From positions 30,333,517 through 30,397,516 of the forward strand of contig OY482849.1 of the NCBI GenBank assembly GCA_960531495.1: 64,000 nt of DNA, written 5' to 3'. The notes below the pieces were generated by a model. The model searched no databases, was not told where the DNA came from, and saw nothing but the letters and a program-made list of their open reading frames with translations. This DNA is from Zeus faber. Taxonomy: Eukaryota; Chordata; Actinopteri; Zeiformes; Zeidae. Positions 36,035-48,959 of this stretch are shown here, piece by piece (the stretch's first letter is position 1; every line of letters begins with the position of its first letter). Both the position numbers and the translations under genes were made by a program.

Positions 36035-37540
36035 CAATCTGGCTTCTAGAATTATATAATAGGATTAATTGTCTGTGTTTTATCAAATGTACATCTAAAT
36101 CCTCCTAATTGAAACTTTACCAGCTGTGCTGATTGGTCCGATCCGGGGCAGGGAGCTTTCTTAATGTTTGTCTGTCGTGCAGAGAGGGATCAGCGCACAT
36201 GCTCGTCAGCTGACCAGTAGCCAGATCGGAAGTGTCATTCCTCCTGCGCACAACCCATTATTGTTTATCATTTATCCTTTTGGCCAGCGAGCCTTTTTGT
36301 TAACCAATCTGTGATCAAAACTCTCGCCATGTCGGCAATCTACGGCCACAAAGACTCCGTCTCCCTCCCTAAAACCCTACCAGTGGGAGACTCCCACACC
36401 TATATTTTCACCTTTGGTGCTTATTTTTTATTGCAAAGTTGCCTTGACATTTTGTGTCTGTCTGTCTGTCTGTCTGTCTGTCTTCATTGATGCATTTGTA
36501 TTCATTTGACTTTGTCGTACTCGCAGAAGGTGACGTTATGAACTGATCCATGCCCGGAGACCTTCAGAACAACCCGCCAGTAAAGCTGAAGTACAGTTGT
36601 GCTCGTGGTCACTGAGGGAGCCACAGTCGTTCATATGGGGAAAACAACCACTTTCCATAGAATTAAGTTTGGTGGTTTTCCCATTCATTGTAACGTTTTT
36701 TTTTTTAAATTTGCTGATATGTTTAGCATTTCATTGAAGGGTGTCCACTTACGGAGGGATCTTTCCTACCGACCGTTTTCATGGTTGGGTTCTCTTTTCT
36801 TTCCCGGTTTGAAATCCCTTTTTTTATTATTATTTTTTTTTTATCTATCCCCGTGCTGCGAGGGCGGTCCTAAATGTCACTTTGGGCCTAAGCCCCGTCC
36901 AAGCCGAGCGGATTTCTGGCGTCTGACATTTTGTCAGGGTCCGCCGCACCCGTCAGCCCGGTTGTGTCACCCACACACACCAGTGCACCGTGCGTGTGAC
37001 GGTCCAGCGGTTGTGTGAGACGTTCTGCTTGTTTTGTTTTTTTCCAAAATGCTTTCTTGATTTTTCAATGAATTTTACGAATTAAATCACTATGTATACA
37101 GTGTCCACGCACAAATATATGTTAAATCATAGAAATACATTTTTGGTTCAGACCACTGAGCATTAAAACACTCTTTTCACAATGACAGGAAAGGTGAGTT
37201 TACTATTGCTGTACCTATTACCCTTGACCTTGACTTGTTTTGAGCATAAGCTCATTTTGTTATTATTTGTATTTTATTATTTATGAGATGGCGCCAAATC
37301 CCACCGGAGAATATGTTGCACACAGAATACACCTTGCCATTCAATCAGACTAACTTAGTGGTTGATTTACCCTGTGACCCTTTTCTTTTCACAGCCACTT
37401 TTCTGTTGACCTTGCAGTGTGAGAAACACAAACCTCAAGCTGGTGATGGTGCATAGCATGTTTGCCAAAACCAGCAGCTCACGGAGGTTTGATTCAGCTC
37501 GGCGGGAAATTCGGGGACTGCCCATCGTTCTTACGGACAA
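36035..37540. other. Gene-free stretch
   Basis: A (TCTG)n run at 36456-36483 and poly(T) tracts. No exon recognised. An open frame at 36599-37018 shows no homology I can name. Confidence 0.5.
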
Positions 37541-37690
37541 TTGTTCCGAAATCCCAATAGTCCGAAAAATGTCAGGTTAGAGATGATTAAGTTTAGCGAT
37601 AATCTTAGAGAGGTAAAGTTAGGGGAAGGGTTAGGGTGTCGTCCATGTCCAATGAGACATTTTTCGGACTATTGGGGTTTTGGAATAATG
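37541..37690. mobile_element. Small inverted-repeat element (MITE-like)
   Basis: Arms at about 37544-37573 and 37656-37684 are near-complementary, built on 'ccaatagtccgaaaaatgtc' and 'gacatttttcggactattgg' (20 of 20 in the inner part), with an 82-base spacer containing 'ggttaggg'. No coding sequence. Confidence 0.75.
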
Positions 37691-37799
37691 GCCCTCGGAA
37701 CAATGGCAAGGCAATTGCCCAACCTCAAAACTCTGTGTGATGTGATGTATTAAGGCGGAAATTAGCACCAGTTTATGTTGCAAGTTGATGCTGTCATCG

Positions 37800-38190
37800 A
37801 GTGACTGATAGTATATATATATATATATATATATATATTCTTTAAGTGAATTTTTTGTGTGGTGTATTTCTTCTTATTTGCTTTCATGCACTTATTTAAA
37901 GTATAGCTTTAGTATACCAGTCATTAATAAGTTGTAAGTGTAGTATAAGTACATATAACTACATTATAAAAAGTAGATGGAAACATTAACATAGCCTAAG
38001 CTGTACTTTAGTGTACTTGTTGAAAGTGTGCTATCTTGGTTGTCAAAAGTAACCACAAGTACATTTAAGCAAAAGCAGAAAAGTAGTCTCAATTTAATCC
38101 AACTTTAGTGCATTATTTGCGAATACATTAAGAAAAGTATAGTTAATACACATAGTATAGATAACACATTTAAGTATACTACTTTTATAC
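37800..38190. repeat. (TA)n followed by AT-rich dispersed repeat
   Basis: (TA)n at 37811-37838; then 'agtatagctttagtatacca', 'aagtgtagtataagtac', 'agtatactactttta' motifs that recur within the stretch and look like a degraded repeat. No coding potential. Confidence 0.5.
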
Positions 38191-39249
38191 GAGGGTTGGT
38201 TGGTGAAATATGCTGCCATCGCCACGGCAACCCGCCTGCTCTATCATTGGGAGGTGCTTCTCAAACGACTGCTCTGTTGTGTGATGTCGTCAGGAAGACG
38301 TGGCAGCTCTGGGTTCTGCCCCAGCAGGGAGGGTCCATTCACTTGCTTCCGTGTTGCACTCTTGCTGGGAGCAATAACAGGGCTGTTGGAGAGAATGATG
38401 AAAATGCGATGGGGTGGGTTTTTTTTTTCCCATTTCGATCAAGGCAAGATGAAAGGGGAATCGCTCAAATGATGTGTTTTTCTCAAACCGGGTAGTTCTC
38501 AGTTCACAGTGCCTACCACATCACTCCCAACAAGATACTCTACTCTCCACTCTGAGAAATACCAACCTTGCTATATTTACTATTAGAATTTCAATGTTAG
38601 TGATACCGGCATTAAAGGAAACGTAAAAGTGCCTGCTGACGTAGTCCAGATAACTTTAATGGCAAAAAGAAATGTCAGACACAAATCTTGCATGTTTGTC
38701 ACTGTACATTAACAATAGTTCATGTCAATTGGACGGGAGTCCCCCATCTCCGCCCGTCAGCAGAGAAATAGAATAACATTTGCCTCTGAGTGCTGTGAAA
38801 GCATAAAGAATTAAAGAGACGTCAACACCGCCGCTGATAAAACTCAGGGACGTATTTGGATCTCACGAGGGGGGTGGAGAAAGAATCGGGCGGAATAGAA
38901 ATGTGCAGAGAGGGAAACGCGGAGACGGACGGTTGTTTGGACAGCTGTGAGCTTCTCGGGGGTCCCCGTAGGTGTGCGCCTGCAGGGTTGTGTCGAGCTT
39001 GTAGGATGTGTCACCGCTTCACAGAGCTGCCGGCCCACTGATCCAGAAGCACACGGGTGCATGACTGAACACTCTCACTCCCCCCCCCCCCCCCCCCCCC
39101 GCATATTTGGCTGTTCTTGTTTTTGGCCGGGGGGGGGGGGGGGACTTGGACACTCCGACCAACCGTTCGAAGTGATGGACAGGGTTGCGTGTAAGCTCAC
39201 CTCTGAGGATCGGCTGAAAGACATTTCCTCTAGTTCGTTCGTGTAGGGC
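38191..39249. other. Gene-free stretch with C and G homopolymers
   Basis: C run at 39080-39101 and G run at 39129-39143 are separated by 27 bases and could pair with each other. Frames here are not conserved proteins that I know. Confidence 0.5.
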
Positions 39250-39503
39250 TACACAGGCAATTGGGACATTAGCCAAGAAGTGGTATCTTCATCCAGTTCA
39301 ATGAGGCCGCAGACTCCATGTGGTGATTTGAAGATTGGGCATTCATCAATCATGTGTTCAACAGTCTGTGGTTTTCTGCATTCACAGAGATTTGTGGCAG
39401 ACACTCCAATCATATGCAGATAGGTTTGGGTCTTTGCTACTCCAGAGGTAAGTCTGTTGAGGTTGACCCAGGCATTCCGTGGTTGGTTGGAGGCAGTTGA
39501 CAA
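39250..39503 (-). pseudogene. LINE reverse transcriptase C-terminal remnant
   Basis: An 84-codon minus frame contains NQPRNAWVNLNRLTSGV followed by CECRKPQTVEHMIDECP. A 'PR-AWV-LNRLR-G' segment followed by a C-x-C...H...C knuckle is the usual end of some fish LINE reverse transcriptases. It is only this short end. Followed on the left by unrelated sequence. Confidence 0.6.
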
Positions 39504-40429
39504 TCAATTAGGAGGCACCTGTGAGGGAACATGATTTTTACAAGAACAAGACAAGCATTGGGTAGATACAAGACAGAACAGAACAGAACAGGACAAATAC
39601 TGGGTACATACAGGGCAGTACAGGACAAACACTGAGTTCATATAAGTAACTGGGTAGATATAAGATGAGATCAGATTTGATCAGATCAGATCAGAGTTTT
39701 TGTTTTAGGAAATGTAACAAATGCTTATGTCAAATAATATATAATGGTGAATAATTGACATATTTGACTGACAAATATAGTTTTGTATACAACAGGCTTT
39801 TAAGGAGATATTTTTGTTTGGTTCATTGTTTTTGTTTGCAATTCGATCTCTCCCTCGCTACCTGCGCGGGCTCAGCGTCCAAGTCACAAAAAATACTGCG
39901 CTAATGACATGCCGGCACAAACGCGCCCATAAAGTTTTGCTGCTGAGTGCAATTTGCCCCTTTTGCATCAGATCCCAGTTAACCACGTGGCAAAGTAAAT
40001 AATCTGTGCATCAGCCAGGGGGGGCGGTCTCCACTGGAGAGTCATTATGCATTTACGCCACTGCTCTACACTTGCCTGTTTTACGGATTATCGATCTTAA
40101 ATAAGTAATAAACTTAAAATAATTGTCGGACATTAGTTATTTTGATAATGAAAATGTAAAATCGTAAGGAAATCCTTAGAGGGTGCGGTGGTGCTATGTC
40201 AAATCCTGACGAGGGGATTGGAAAAGAATGGAAATAGGGTCCCCCGCACCCCGTTACACATGGGGAGACCCCGTTAGCCAGAGACACGTGACGCGCAATT
40301 TAACACCAACTGAGTGTGATTATTAGTGCCTGTGCGAATTGGACACTATTTTCAAGGAGGCTCATCTGCATTTCACTAAATTTAAATATGTGCAAGGTCA
40401 ACATTTGCACAACATTAAAACCACCACTA

Positions 40430-41302
40430 ATATTGGGCAAGCGCCTCCGCAGCCACACAGCGAGGACAGAGAGGCTGAGACGGAGTTCCATAAGGACTGT
40501 CAATGCTGTACTGCATACTGTATCACTGTACTGGGTTACTGCATACTGTACTGCATACTGTATCACTGTACTGGGTTACTGCATACTGTACTGCATACTG
40601 TATCACTGTTCTAGGTGACTGCATACTGTACTGCATACTGTATCACTGTTCTGAGTAAGTGCATACTGTACTGCATACAGTATCACTGTTCGGGGCTACT
40701 GCATACTGTACCGCATACTGTATCATTGTACTGGGTTACTGCATACTGTACTGCATACTGTATCACTGTTCTGGTTACTGCATACTGTACTGCATACAGT
40801 ATCACTGTTCTGGGTTACTGCATACTGTATTGCATACTGTATCACTGTTCTGGGTTACTGCATACTGTACTGCTGTTCTGGGTTACTGCATACTGTACTG
40901 CATACTGTACTGCTGTTCTGGGTTACCGCATACTCTACTGCATACTGTATCACTGTTCTGGGTTACTCCAAACTGCGCTGTATTGCTGTTCTGTTCGGTT
41001 TTACTGTATTGCTGTGTCGTACTGTAGTATACTGTACTGTATATCTCCACACACACTACCTCACTTTATTCACATGCACTTTTCTGCACATATCTGTGTA
41101 TGCAAATAGCCAATAGCCTAAAAGTCTATTTCCTTTATTTAAATCTTGTACCCTGATATTTTGCACTCAACTTTTTGAGTCTTATTTTCTTTTTTTCTTT
41201 TTTTCTTTTTTTATTCTGCACTATGCAATTGACATTTCACTACATAATATGTATGACGTATGTCTATGTATGTGACAAATAATCCTCTTGAATCTTGAAT
41301 CT
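40430..41302 (+). mobile_element. LINE 3' end with an internal minisatellite expansion
   Basis: Begins with the LINE coding end 'caagcgcctccgcagccaca' (compare 11470) and ends 'gtatgtgacaaataatcctc' plus (TTGAATC)n at 41288-41302, as in the LINE at 10990-12072. Between them, about 40505-40990 consists of tandem copies of a segment that occurs only once in that LINE. Confidence 0.8.
40505..40990 (+). repeat. Minisatellite of LINE origin, unit about 40-60 bases
   Basis: At least ten tandem copies built from 'gcatactgtactgcatactg' and 'tatcactgttctgggttact', with length variants. Spurious 122-164-codon frames run through it. The ancestral single-copy sequence is recognisable at 11605-11640. Confidence 0.9.
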
Positions 41303-41916
41303 ATTGTGTAGCTCCCCCTCGTGTCGGCAAAACAGCTGTGACCTGTGGAGGCATGGACTCCACCAGTCCTCTGAAGGTGTCCTGTGGTATCTAGCACCAA
41401 GACGTTAGTAGCCGATCCTTTAAATCCTGGAAGTTGTGAGGTGGGTGCCCCGTGCATCAGGTTTGTTGTTCCAGCACATCCCACAGATGCTCCATCGGAT
41501 TAGACCCTAACCCCGCCCATCCACATGACGTAGAAGAAAACGTGATTCATCAGAGCAGGCCACCTTCTTCCATTGCTCCATGGTCCAGTTCGGACGCTCA
41601 CGTGCCCATTGTAGTCGCCTTCGGTGGAGGACAGGGGTCAGCATGGACACTCTGATCGGTCTACGGCTACGCAGCCTTGGACCACTTGTAGTAGGTAGTA
41701 ACTACTGCATCCCAGGAACAGCCCTGTCATTTTGGAGATGCTCTGACCCAGTCGTCTAGCATCTCAATGTGGTCCTTGTCAAAGTGGCTCAGATCCTTAG
41801 CTGCTTCCAACTGTTCACTTGCTGCCTGATATATCCAACCCCTTGACAGGTGCCATTGGAACCAGATGATCAATGTTATTTACTTCACCCTCAGAAGTTT
41901 TGATGTCGTGGCTGAT
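41303..41916 (-). mobile_element. Internally deleted Tc1-like transposon, copy 2, ends eroded
   Basis: Matches copy 1 (26061-26781) in the same orientation, from 'tgtgtagctccccctcgtg' through the transposase C-terminus to 'tgtcgtggctgatgcat'. The left terminal repeat is missing, directly abutting the LINE tail at 41302; the right one is degraded. It shares the internal junction of copy 1 ('gat..gacccT.accccg.ccatccacatga'). Confidence 0.75.
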
Positions 41917-44290
41917 GCATACATTTTGAGATACAAACTGTTGTCTGAAGATCAATAAGGTCAATAATCTCCTGAAATGGACATTGGATTTTTTTCCATT
42001 TAGCTCCAGTCATCATTTCACTCCAAATAATGACATGAGCTGAGCTGCTGGGCAAGGTGAAAATTGCTAGCACAGAATATTTTTTACATAGTAGATAGTC
42101 CACAATCTCATAATACGTACGGACTATTGGATTATCATATCTACGTTGGCAACTTGAAGGGTAATTCGCTCTGAATAACGACGGCCACTAATTGGATACA
42201 GGGTGAAAAGCAGGAGCCTCGTTTCAGTGCGTTCCGCCGAACCGCGTGGCCTCACTGGGGTCCGAGCACCCGTCTTGTTTGTGGGTGTCCTCTACTGATT
42301 TCTAATGAGGCCTACTAAACTCTGTGGCCAATGAACCAAAACAGTCTTTTTCTTCCCCCAAAGCCCTCATCGTTCTCTCAGTGTATTACTTTCCATGGCT
42401 CTGTTTCTACACAGTTTGGAACTATGCGCTAGAAAGTCCACCATAAAGAACAAAGTACTATTCAGGAGCTGCTGCTGCATAGTTATTGCTGGTGGAGGTT
42501 GTCGCAAATCCATTCAAATTTTCTCATGTCACTATAGCCACTATATTATTTAATATATTTTTTGTAACTGAAGACAGCTATTTAAGATTATGACCATTTG
42601 ATAAGAAACAAAATGCTTTTTATTACACAGCGCTGTGGAATACTCAATTCTGATTGGTCAACAGCGGCAATCGGGGCTCAGTTATTTCTGAATAATGACC
42701 GCTGATACAGTATGTTGGTAACGACCATTGTCACGGGCAACCCCCTTTTCCCCCTGGATTCACTTCCCTCATATCGCTCTGCCTACACCAGCGGGCGGCG
42801 CCATCTTGTGATGCTACATGGGAACTACAATGGAAGACCTGGAGAATGTGAACGTGGGTACACCCAAAGCCACTCACAGTCTGATCCAAGATCACCCATC
42901 CGGGGAAGAAGTACATGATCCCTTACATAATTGGGAGCCAGCTCTCAGCCGGCGCTGAGGTAGGACGAGCAGGGTTAAATGGGTAAGAGGTGTCGCTTCG
43001 GTGCGAGGACGCCTGCGCGAGAGATATGGAGATGGGGATATGTATGTTTAGGAGCGGGTTTGGCACCGGGCGGGCCAAGCAGAAGCTCAAGCCACGATCA
43101 GATTCGATGGGAAGCGTTATTGTCCGTGCGTTGGAAACTTTCTTTTATTGAAGTCGCTTTGGGCAATATGTAGAAGAGGGTTGCAATCACATCCTCATAT
43201 TCAAAGGCGGGGGGAAAGGGAAGGAAACCTGCCAGACAGAGCCACAAGGGGAAACGGGCAATGAGAGTGTTCATCAATGTTTATTTCAAGGTTGTATTTC
43301 GTCACGGACTCCCGCTCGCCATGACACGTTTAAAGCAGGGTGACCCTGACACCTTTTTAAGTGACCGCCGCCTATTTTCTAATCACCCTGACATCTTTGT
43401 GGCGCTCTCGTTTCGAGAAAACTCGGCAACGAAGGAATCATTTGGTGGACTGAACATCAGCTGTTTCCATTTCGACCTACGTTGGATGCGATCACGTTGT
43501 CGATAGGCTCCTGGCGTCTGTTTGCTCTGCTTTGCCAAATTACATTGTGACGTCGGCAGCGGCCAAAATTCCTTCAAACGGCCTCAGGGAAGAATCTATA
43601 CATCTAACAATCAAATATTTGTGTGACTCCCAGGGGACTCCTTTCATAGGGGGTCGATAGCAGGGGACTCATAACGTGTATTATGGGGCTGTTCCATTTC
43701 GGTGAATAGATGCAGAGACCTGGATGCCCCATCACGCTGGGACACATAGATACCACCGCCGTTTGGCTTACAAATGCCACCGTTTTGTGCCACACGCATG
43801 TGCGCAAATCGTCATCTATAGCAACGGTGAATACACCAGACTACATTAATGTTTGTATTTTTGTATTGCATTTGTATTTTGGGAAATCATTCGTATGATA
43901 TCCAGATATGCGTTGTGATACCTATCGTGTTTTCATTCCTTTAGAACATAAATAAAGACCTTCTACCTATGAATACGATACAGAAAGAGACTGTAGTGGC
44001 AGATGTAAATGGACCAGCCCCATAGTGAATGTTTTTGAGCTCCTGTGTTCGCCTTCAGTGTAAAGGGTCCACGGTGCGGTCCGCACTATGAAATACCAAC
44101 GCCGGTGGGATTATCTTACCATTCACTAAGAGTTTGGTTTCAGTGTCTGACCTGTGTGTGGAAAAAGCCTTCTGGCAGATCAGAAATATGAGTGCACATG
44201 TTGGCCCGGAGACCGATGCCCATCCCAGGCCAGCGTCAACAGTGAAGGCCTGTTTTAAATTCTGAAGGACGGCCCAGGAGACAGTGAGGC
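41917..44290. other. Gene-free stretch
   Basis: Possible MITE end at about 42625-42710 ('gctgtggaatactcaattct' ... 'gaataatgaccgctgata'), a pattern known from fish repeats. No exon recognised. Confidence 0.45.
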
Positions 44291-44292
44291 TT

Positions 44293-44296
<4 letters not shown>

Positions 44297-44372
<76 letters not shown>

Positions 44373-44470
44373 GGTGTGTGTGTGCGTGCGTGTGCGCGTG
44401 CATGCGTGCGAGCGTGTGTGTGCGTGCGTGCGCGCGTGCGTGTGCGCGTGCATGCGTGCGTGTGTGTGAG
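44297..44470. repeat. (GA)n followed by (TG)/(CG)n microsatellites
   Basis: About 35 GA units (44297-44366), then TG-rich sequence with many GC steps (44374-44468) that has Z-DNA-forming alternation of purine and pyrimidine. Confidence 0.95.
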
Positions 44471-44789
44471 AGGGAGAGGACAAGGACATGTCAAAGGAAC
44501 AGTGTCCAGAGAATACGTACGATGGAAAGCAATCAGCTGATCAGGTGAAACTAATATTTACACCCATGTGACTTTATATATTTGATTCATATATGAACGT
44601 ACATGCAGTGAGGGTGGGTTTTTTCTTCCATGGTTATGGCCCAGTTTCATACACATTCCAAACAAAATGATATTTCTACGATATGCATTGTCTGTGCTTA
44701 TTCGGTGTAACAGTGAAGCATGTGCCGTGCTTCCTCTTGCAGTGCAGTTTCACTCTGAGACTTCAAAGGAAATTGTTCCCCACTGAAAA

Positions 44790-46248
44790 ATCGAAAATCA
44801 GGATCAGAATCAGAATCGTCTTTATTTCCAAGTTAGTTTACACGCACAAGGAATTTGTCTTGGTGTGCGGTGCATAGAGGAAACATAAATGTAAAATAGA
44901 ACAATACAATATGTCAAATAAGTCTGTTTTTTTCAAGTAAAGAGCTGTGCAGTTTGTGCAGGAATGTGCAAATGTTCAGAGTATAAAGTGTAACAGCATG
45001 TGCAATGTGCATGGATAATAGTCCAGAAGAATGAAGAACGTGCGTTCATGTAATGCACTGACGTATCCATTTAATTCAAGGCGTACAGGTGTAGTGTTTA
45101 TGGGGGGGGGGGGGGGGTCCATTTCAGCGGGGGGTCCCGGGCCTTGTTCCTTGTTGATGAGGAACAGATGCAAACGGGAAGAAACTGTTGTTGTGGCGAG
45201 AGGTTTTGGCGTTGTTGGACCGCAGCCTCCTGCCAGAGGGAAGTGTTTCAAACAGTTTGTGTATTGGGTGGGAGGTGGTCAACCGCCTGGAGGCGTACAG
45301 GTCCTGGAGGCGTACAGGTCCTGGAGGCGTACAGGTCCTGGAGAGATGGCAGATTGCAGCCAATCACCTTGTCAGCGGAGCGAACGACACACCGCAGTCC
45401 GCCCTTGCCCTTGGTGGTTGCAGCAGCGTACCAGGCGGTGATGGAGAAGGTGAGAACATACTCAGTGATGGGGGTGTAGAAGTGCACCATCATCATCGCT
45501 GGCAGGTTGAACTTCCTCCACTGCCGCAGGAAGTACGTCCTCTGCTGGGCTTTCTTGATGATGGAGCTGACGTTCAGCTCCCACTTGAGATCCTGGGAGA
45601 TGATGGCTCCCAGGAGGCGGCAGGACTCCAGAGTCGACTGGGGAGTCACACAGGGTGATGGGGGCGATGGGGGCGATGGGGGCGATGGGGGCGACGGGGT
45701 TGACAGGTCTGCGTTCTTCCTGAAGTCCACAACCATCTCCACTGGGTTGAGCTCCAGGTGGTTCTGGCTGTACCAGGTCACCAGATGTTGGTGTACAGGG
45801 AGAAGAGCAAAGGAGAAAGAACGCAGCCGTGAGGGGAACCGGCGCCGATGCTCCGGTAGTCAGAGACGCGTTTCCCCAGCTTCGCCCGGGGCCTCCGGTC
45901 AGACAGGAGGTCAGACAGAAGAGCCGGGACGATTGTGTTGAAGGCGGAGCTGAAGTCCACAAACAGGATCCTGGTTCCTGAAGAGTCCAGGTGCTGGAAT
46001 GGATGAGGGGACGGGTGTACTGCATGGGGGTCCAGGAGAGGGTCTGTGATGGATTTGAGGTGGGACAGCGCAAGGCGTTCAAAAGACTTCATCACCACAG
46101 AGGTCAGGGCGACGGGTCTTGTCATCATTAGGTCCTGTGGTCCTCGGCTGTTTTGGGACTGGGATGATGGTGGAGGACGTGAAGCAGGCTGGTACACGGC
46201 GTGTCTCCGGTGAGGTGTTGAAAATGTCGTGCAAATTTTATAACACAT
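44790..46248 (-). pseudogene. LINE, 5' truncated, reverse transcriptase to 3' tail, broken
   Basis: Minus-strand frames in order: RPVALTSVVMKSFERL (RT block 1), FVDFSSAFNTI (catalytic block with the FxD motif), GSPHGCVLSPLLFSLYTN (the GxPQG-type block), then in another frame HLELNPVEMVVDFRK and KKAQQRTYFLRQWRKFNLP and VVRSADKVIGCNLPSLQDLY. The YADD-type block is lost at the frame changes near 45780. The 3' tail 'aatcaggatcagaatcagaa' lies at about 44797 (GATTCTGATTCTGAT on the element's strand). Two internal tandem expansions: GGGGGCGAT at 45656-45700 and CTGGAGGCGTACAGGTC at 45288-45335. L2/Rex1-like, a different family from the element at 10990. Confidence 0.85.
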
Positions 46249-48633
46249 ACAGAAGTAATCATTTGCTGGAATTGATGAAATGACTGATCCTCAAATCCAA
46301 GATGTGTTTTTAAGTATCTCAGCTGGTATTTATCTACTTGTCAACAGCTCCGATTATCAACTCACCGGCTGTTCTTGGTATTTTTAAGTACTATATATGT
46401 AGTGTACTGTCTACTTAAGGGGATTTAGAATAAAGGGTTTCCTAAACTTAAGGCAACGTGAGACACGTTTCTGTGTTTTCTACATTTCACAAGCAAGCCA
46501 ATCCAAAGTGCTTCATAAGAAGAAGAAGATTAAGGAGAAAGAGCGTATGTGAAACACCTAAAAACACTTTAAAAAGCACAGCTGAAAACAGGCCTACACA
46601 GCCACACACACTACACACACACGGCAAGGCAGGACTTGAACCCGTCGTCAGGACAACAATAAAAGAATAGAAATAAAAATCTAAAAACTGACCACAACTA
46701 CTTACACATTACGATATTCTCCGGTATGTTGCCTTATTTCAGCCTGATACTAGACTGATATCGTTAACTATTTCTAATTTCAAATTATATCTGTTTCAGA
46801 CAGACATCCCTCTTATGGATCCTTTGAATTCTACTCTATTCAAGGAGGATTTAAATACATTTTTCCACAGTTAATTTCTACTTAAAAACTCAGAGGAGGG
46901 AAAGAGTCATGAGGCAAATGAGAGCTGCTGCTGGTTTTTATGATCCGAGTCTGTTATCCTATTCAGGATGAATTAATTTACCCTGATCCTTATGACATTA
47001 AAAGGGATTAAAGTAATTAGTCTGGCTGGCGAGCTGTAATAATGTAAAACCGGGACCTTTTAATAGCCTGGGGCTGGCTTAGGACCAAAGCGGAGACATT
47101 GCTCTCAGTCCTTTGTGCGTTTTGAATTTGAAAAGACATCATTCAAGAAAAAATCACAAAAAACGCATTATGACAGCAATGGATGAATCAGGAACATGAC
47201 TAGGACTATTTTATTTGTTTCTGTGATAAAGGATCTGATTAAAGGGGACCTATTGTGCTCCTTTTTACACATGTTTATATAGGTATCTGAGGTCCCCAAA
47301 GCATGTTTTTGAATGAATGTTCTTGAATTTGATTTTTCTTTTGCTGGAAATACCCCCCAGATTAACGGGCTGTTTCAGTGTGTGTAGCTTTAATTATGAA
47401 TGAGCAGCCAAGTTCTGAGCCAATGGGGTTTGGTCCCTGTTTTATTTACTCTGTAAACTTTCACTTTCACAGAAATAAGCAACGCAGCTGCTGACTCTTC
47501 ACTCATATTACATCTACATGGCCTCATTTAGAAGTTTGTTCCGACTTCCGTTGCCGTGCTCCAAGCTTGTGGGGGACACGGCAACGTACCACCGCATAAA
47601 CCAAAATAAAAAATACAAAACAAATAAATTAATCTACAATAAAAACACGCTATTTTTAACGGTTTTGTTTGGAGAAACGCACAGCGGAAGGGATGGAGCA
47701 GATGAGCACATAAGGAAATGGGTGACCAGCTGAAGTCAGCTGGTGCAGAGAGTAGAAAAAACCTTTAGAACGTTCGGAGATAAAGATAAAGATAAAGATA
47801 AGACCAAAAAAATATAAAAATATAATGTACAAAAAAACACGTTGTTTTTGAGTCAATTGCTGTATGTATGTGTGTGTGTGTATATATATATATATAGTTT
47901 TGTTCCCAGCAATTACTTTGTCATTAGTTTACCTCATAATTTGGCCACGTCTTATATAAACATCCCAGATTATAACACTATATATATATATATGACAGAA
48001 AATAAGGAAAAGCATCAAGCAGCAAAAGCAGGTCCCATTTAATCAATTGGTTACTAGTTTAGCTGAGGCTCCGTAAGTAAAGATTCGACACTCAAGTAGG
48101 GTAATGGTTTTATTATTTGCCAATTGACATACACAATATATTCAATAGTTTGAATGCAACACGTCAGAATCTGTTTATTGGTCCAAGTACGTTTTCACAT
48201 GCTGCACAAGGCATCTGTCTCGGTAACAGTGCGACGAGCGTACGGCAGTCAGGCCAGATCGCAGCGAGGCATCAGAGCTCCAGTCCGCGCAAGACGGTGC
48301 CGTGAGCCGCTCAGCAGAACGCTCTTGGCTTTAGAATTTTGGGTTTTTTTTCCTCCGGGGGCTGATTTTATTTCCCGAGGGGGCGATGAAACGACGGAGC
48401 TCCTCCGAAGGCTCGGACGGCGTCCTTCCTCTTCACGGCGTCACCAGAACGCTTCGTCACTTTTGGAGGGAAGGTGCGTAGGTATGACGGGGGGCGAAAC
48501 GGAGGGACACGGATGAATGGTCATATCTACCCAGAAATAACGCATTTCTATTTTATTAATACGTGCTGTGCGGATGGGAAAACAGATTTTCTTCCGAAAA
48601 TAAGGAAACTGTGACATAACACATCCCCTATGA
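46249..48633. other. Gene-free stretch
   Basis: At 47236, 'ttaaaggggacctattgtgc' is the known start of a TTAA-inserting piggyBac-type fish MITE; its partner end is not found nearby, so it is a fragment. (GATAAA)n at 47780-47802 and (TA)n runs near 47880 and 47981. No exon. Confidence 0.5.
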
Positions 48634-48959
48634 CAGAGCTTCTCAATTATTTTCCGTCACGCCCCCCCCCCCCAGGAAGAAGTAAACATTTGGCGCCCCC
48701 CAACTCTCCGCCGCGACTGTAAATAATATCACAAATAATATCATTTGTCTATAAAATTGTTATAAGTTCACCCCTGCATAACGTTGTATCCTTAAAGAAA
48801 AAAGAAAGAAATATAGATCAACTTACAAAGAATAACTTTAACATTGTTTTTTAAGTCTGTAACGGAAAAGACTTAAAGTGCATCAGTTTGCCTGAAATTA
48901 AAAAAAAAAAAAAATTCAATCCTTATTTAAACTGTAAACATTTTTTCGACCATTTGACA

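Noticed and set aside
37621..37650. Interstitial telomere repeat ('gggttaggg')
   Set aside because: A single unit and a half only, inside the spacer of a small inverted-repeat element.
40505..40990. CRISPR-like array
   Set aside because: Direct repeats without unique spacers, inside a LINE in vertebrate DNA.
40505..41109. Tyr/Cys-rich open frames of 122 and 164 codons
   Set aside because: Products of the LINE-derived minisatellite; all three frames repeat the same short peptide pattern.
45462..46082. 206-codon minus-strand open frame
   Set aside because: Another frame of the broken LINE; the recognisable reverse transcriptase motifs lie in neighbouring frames.
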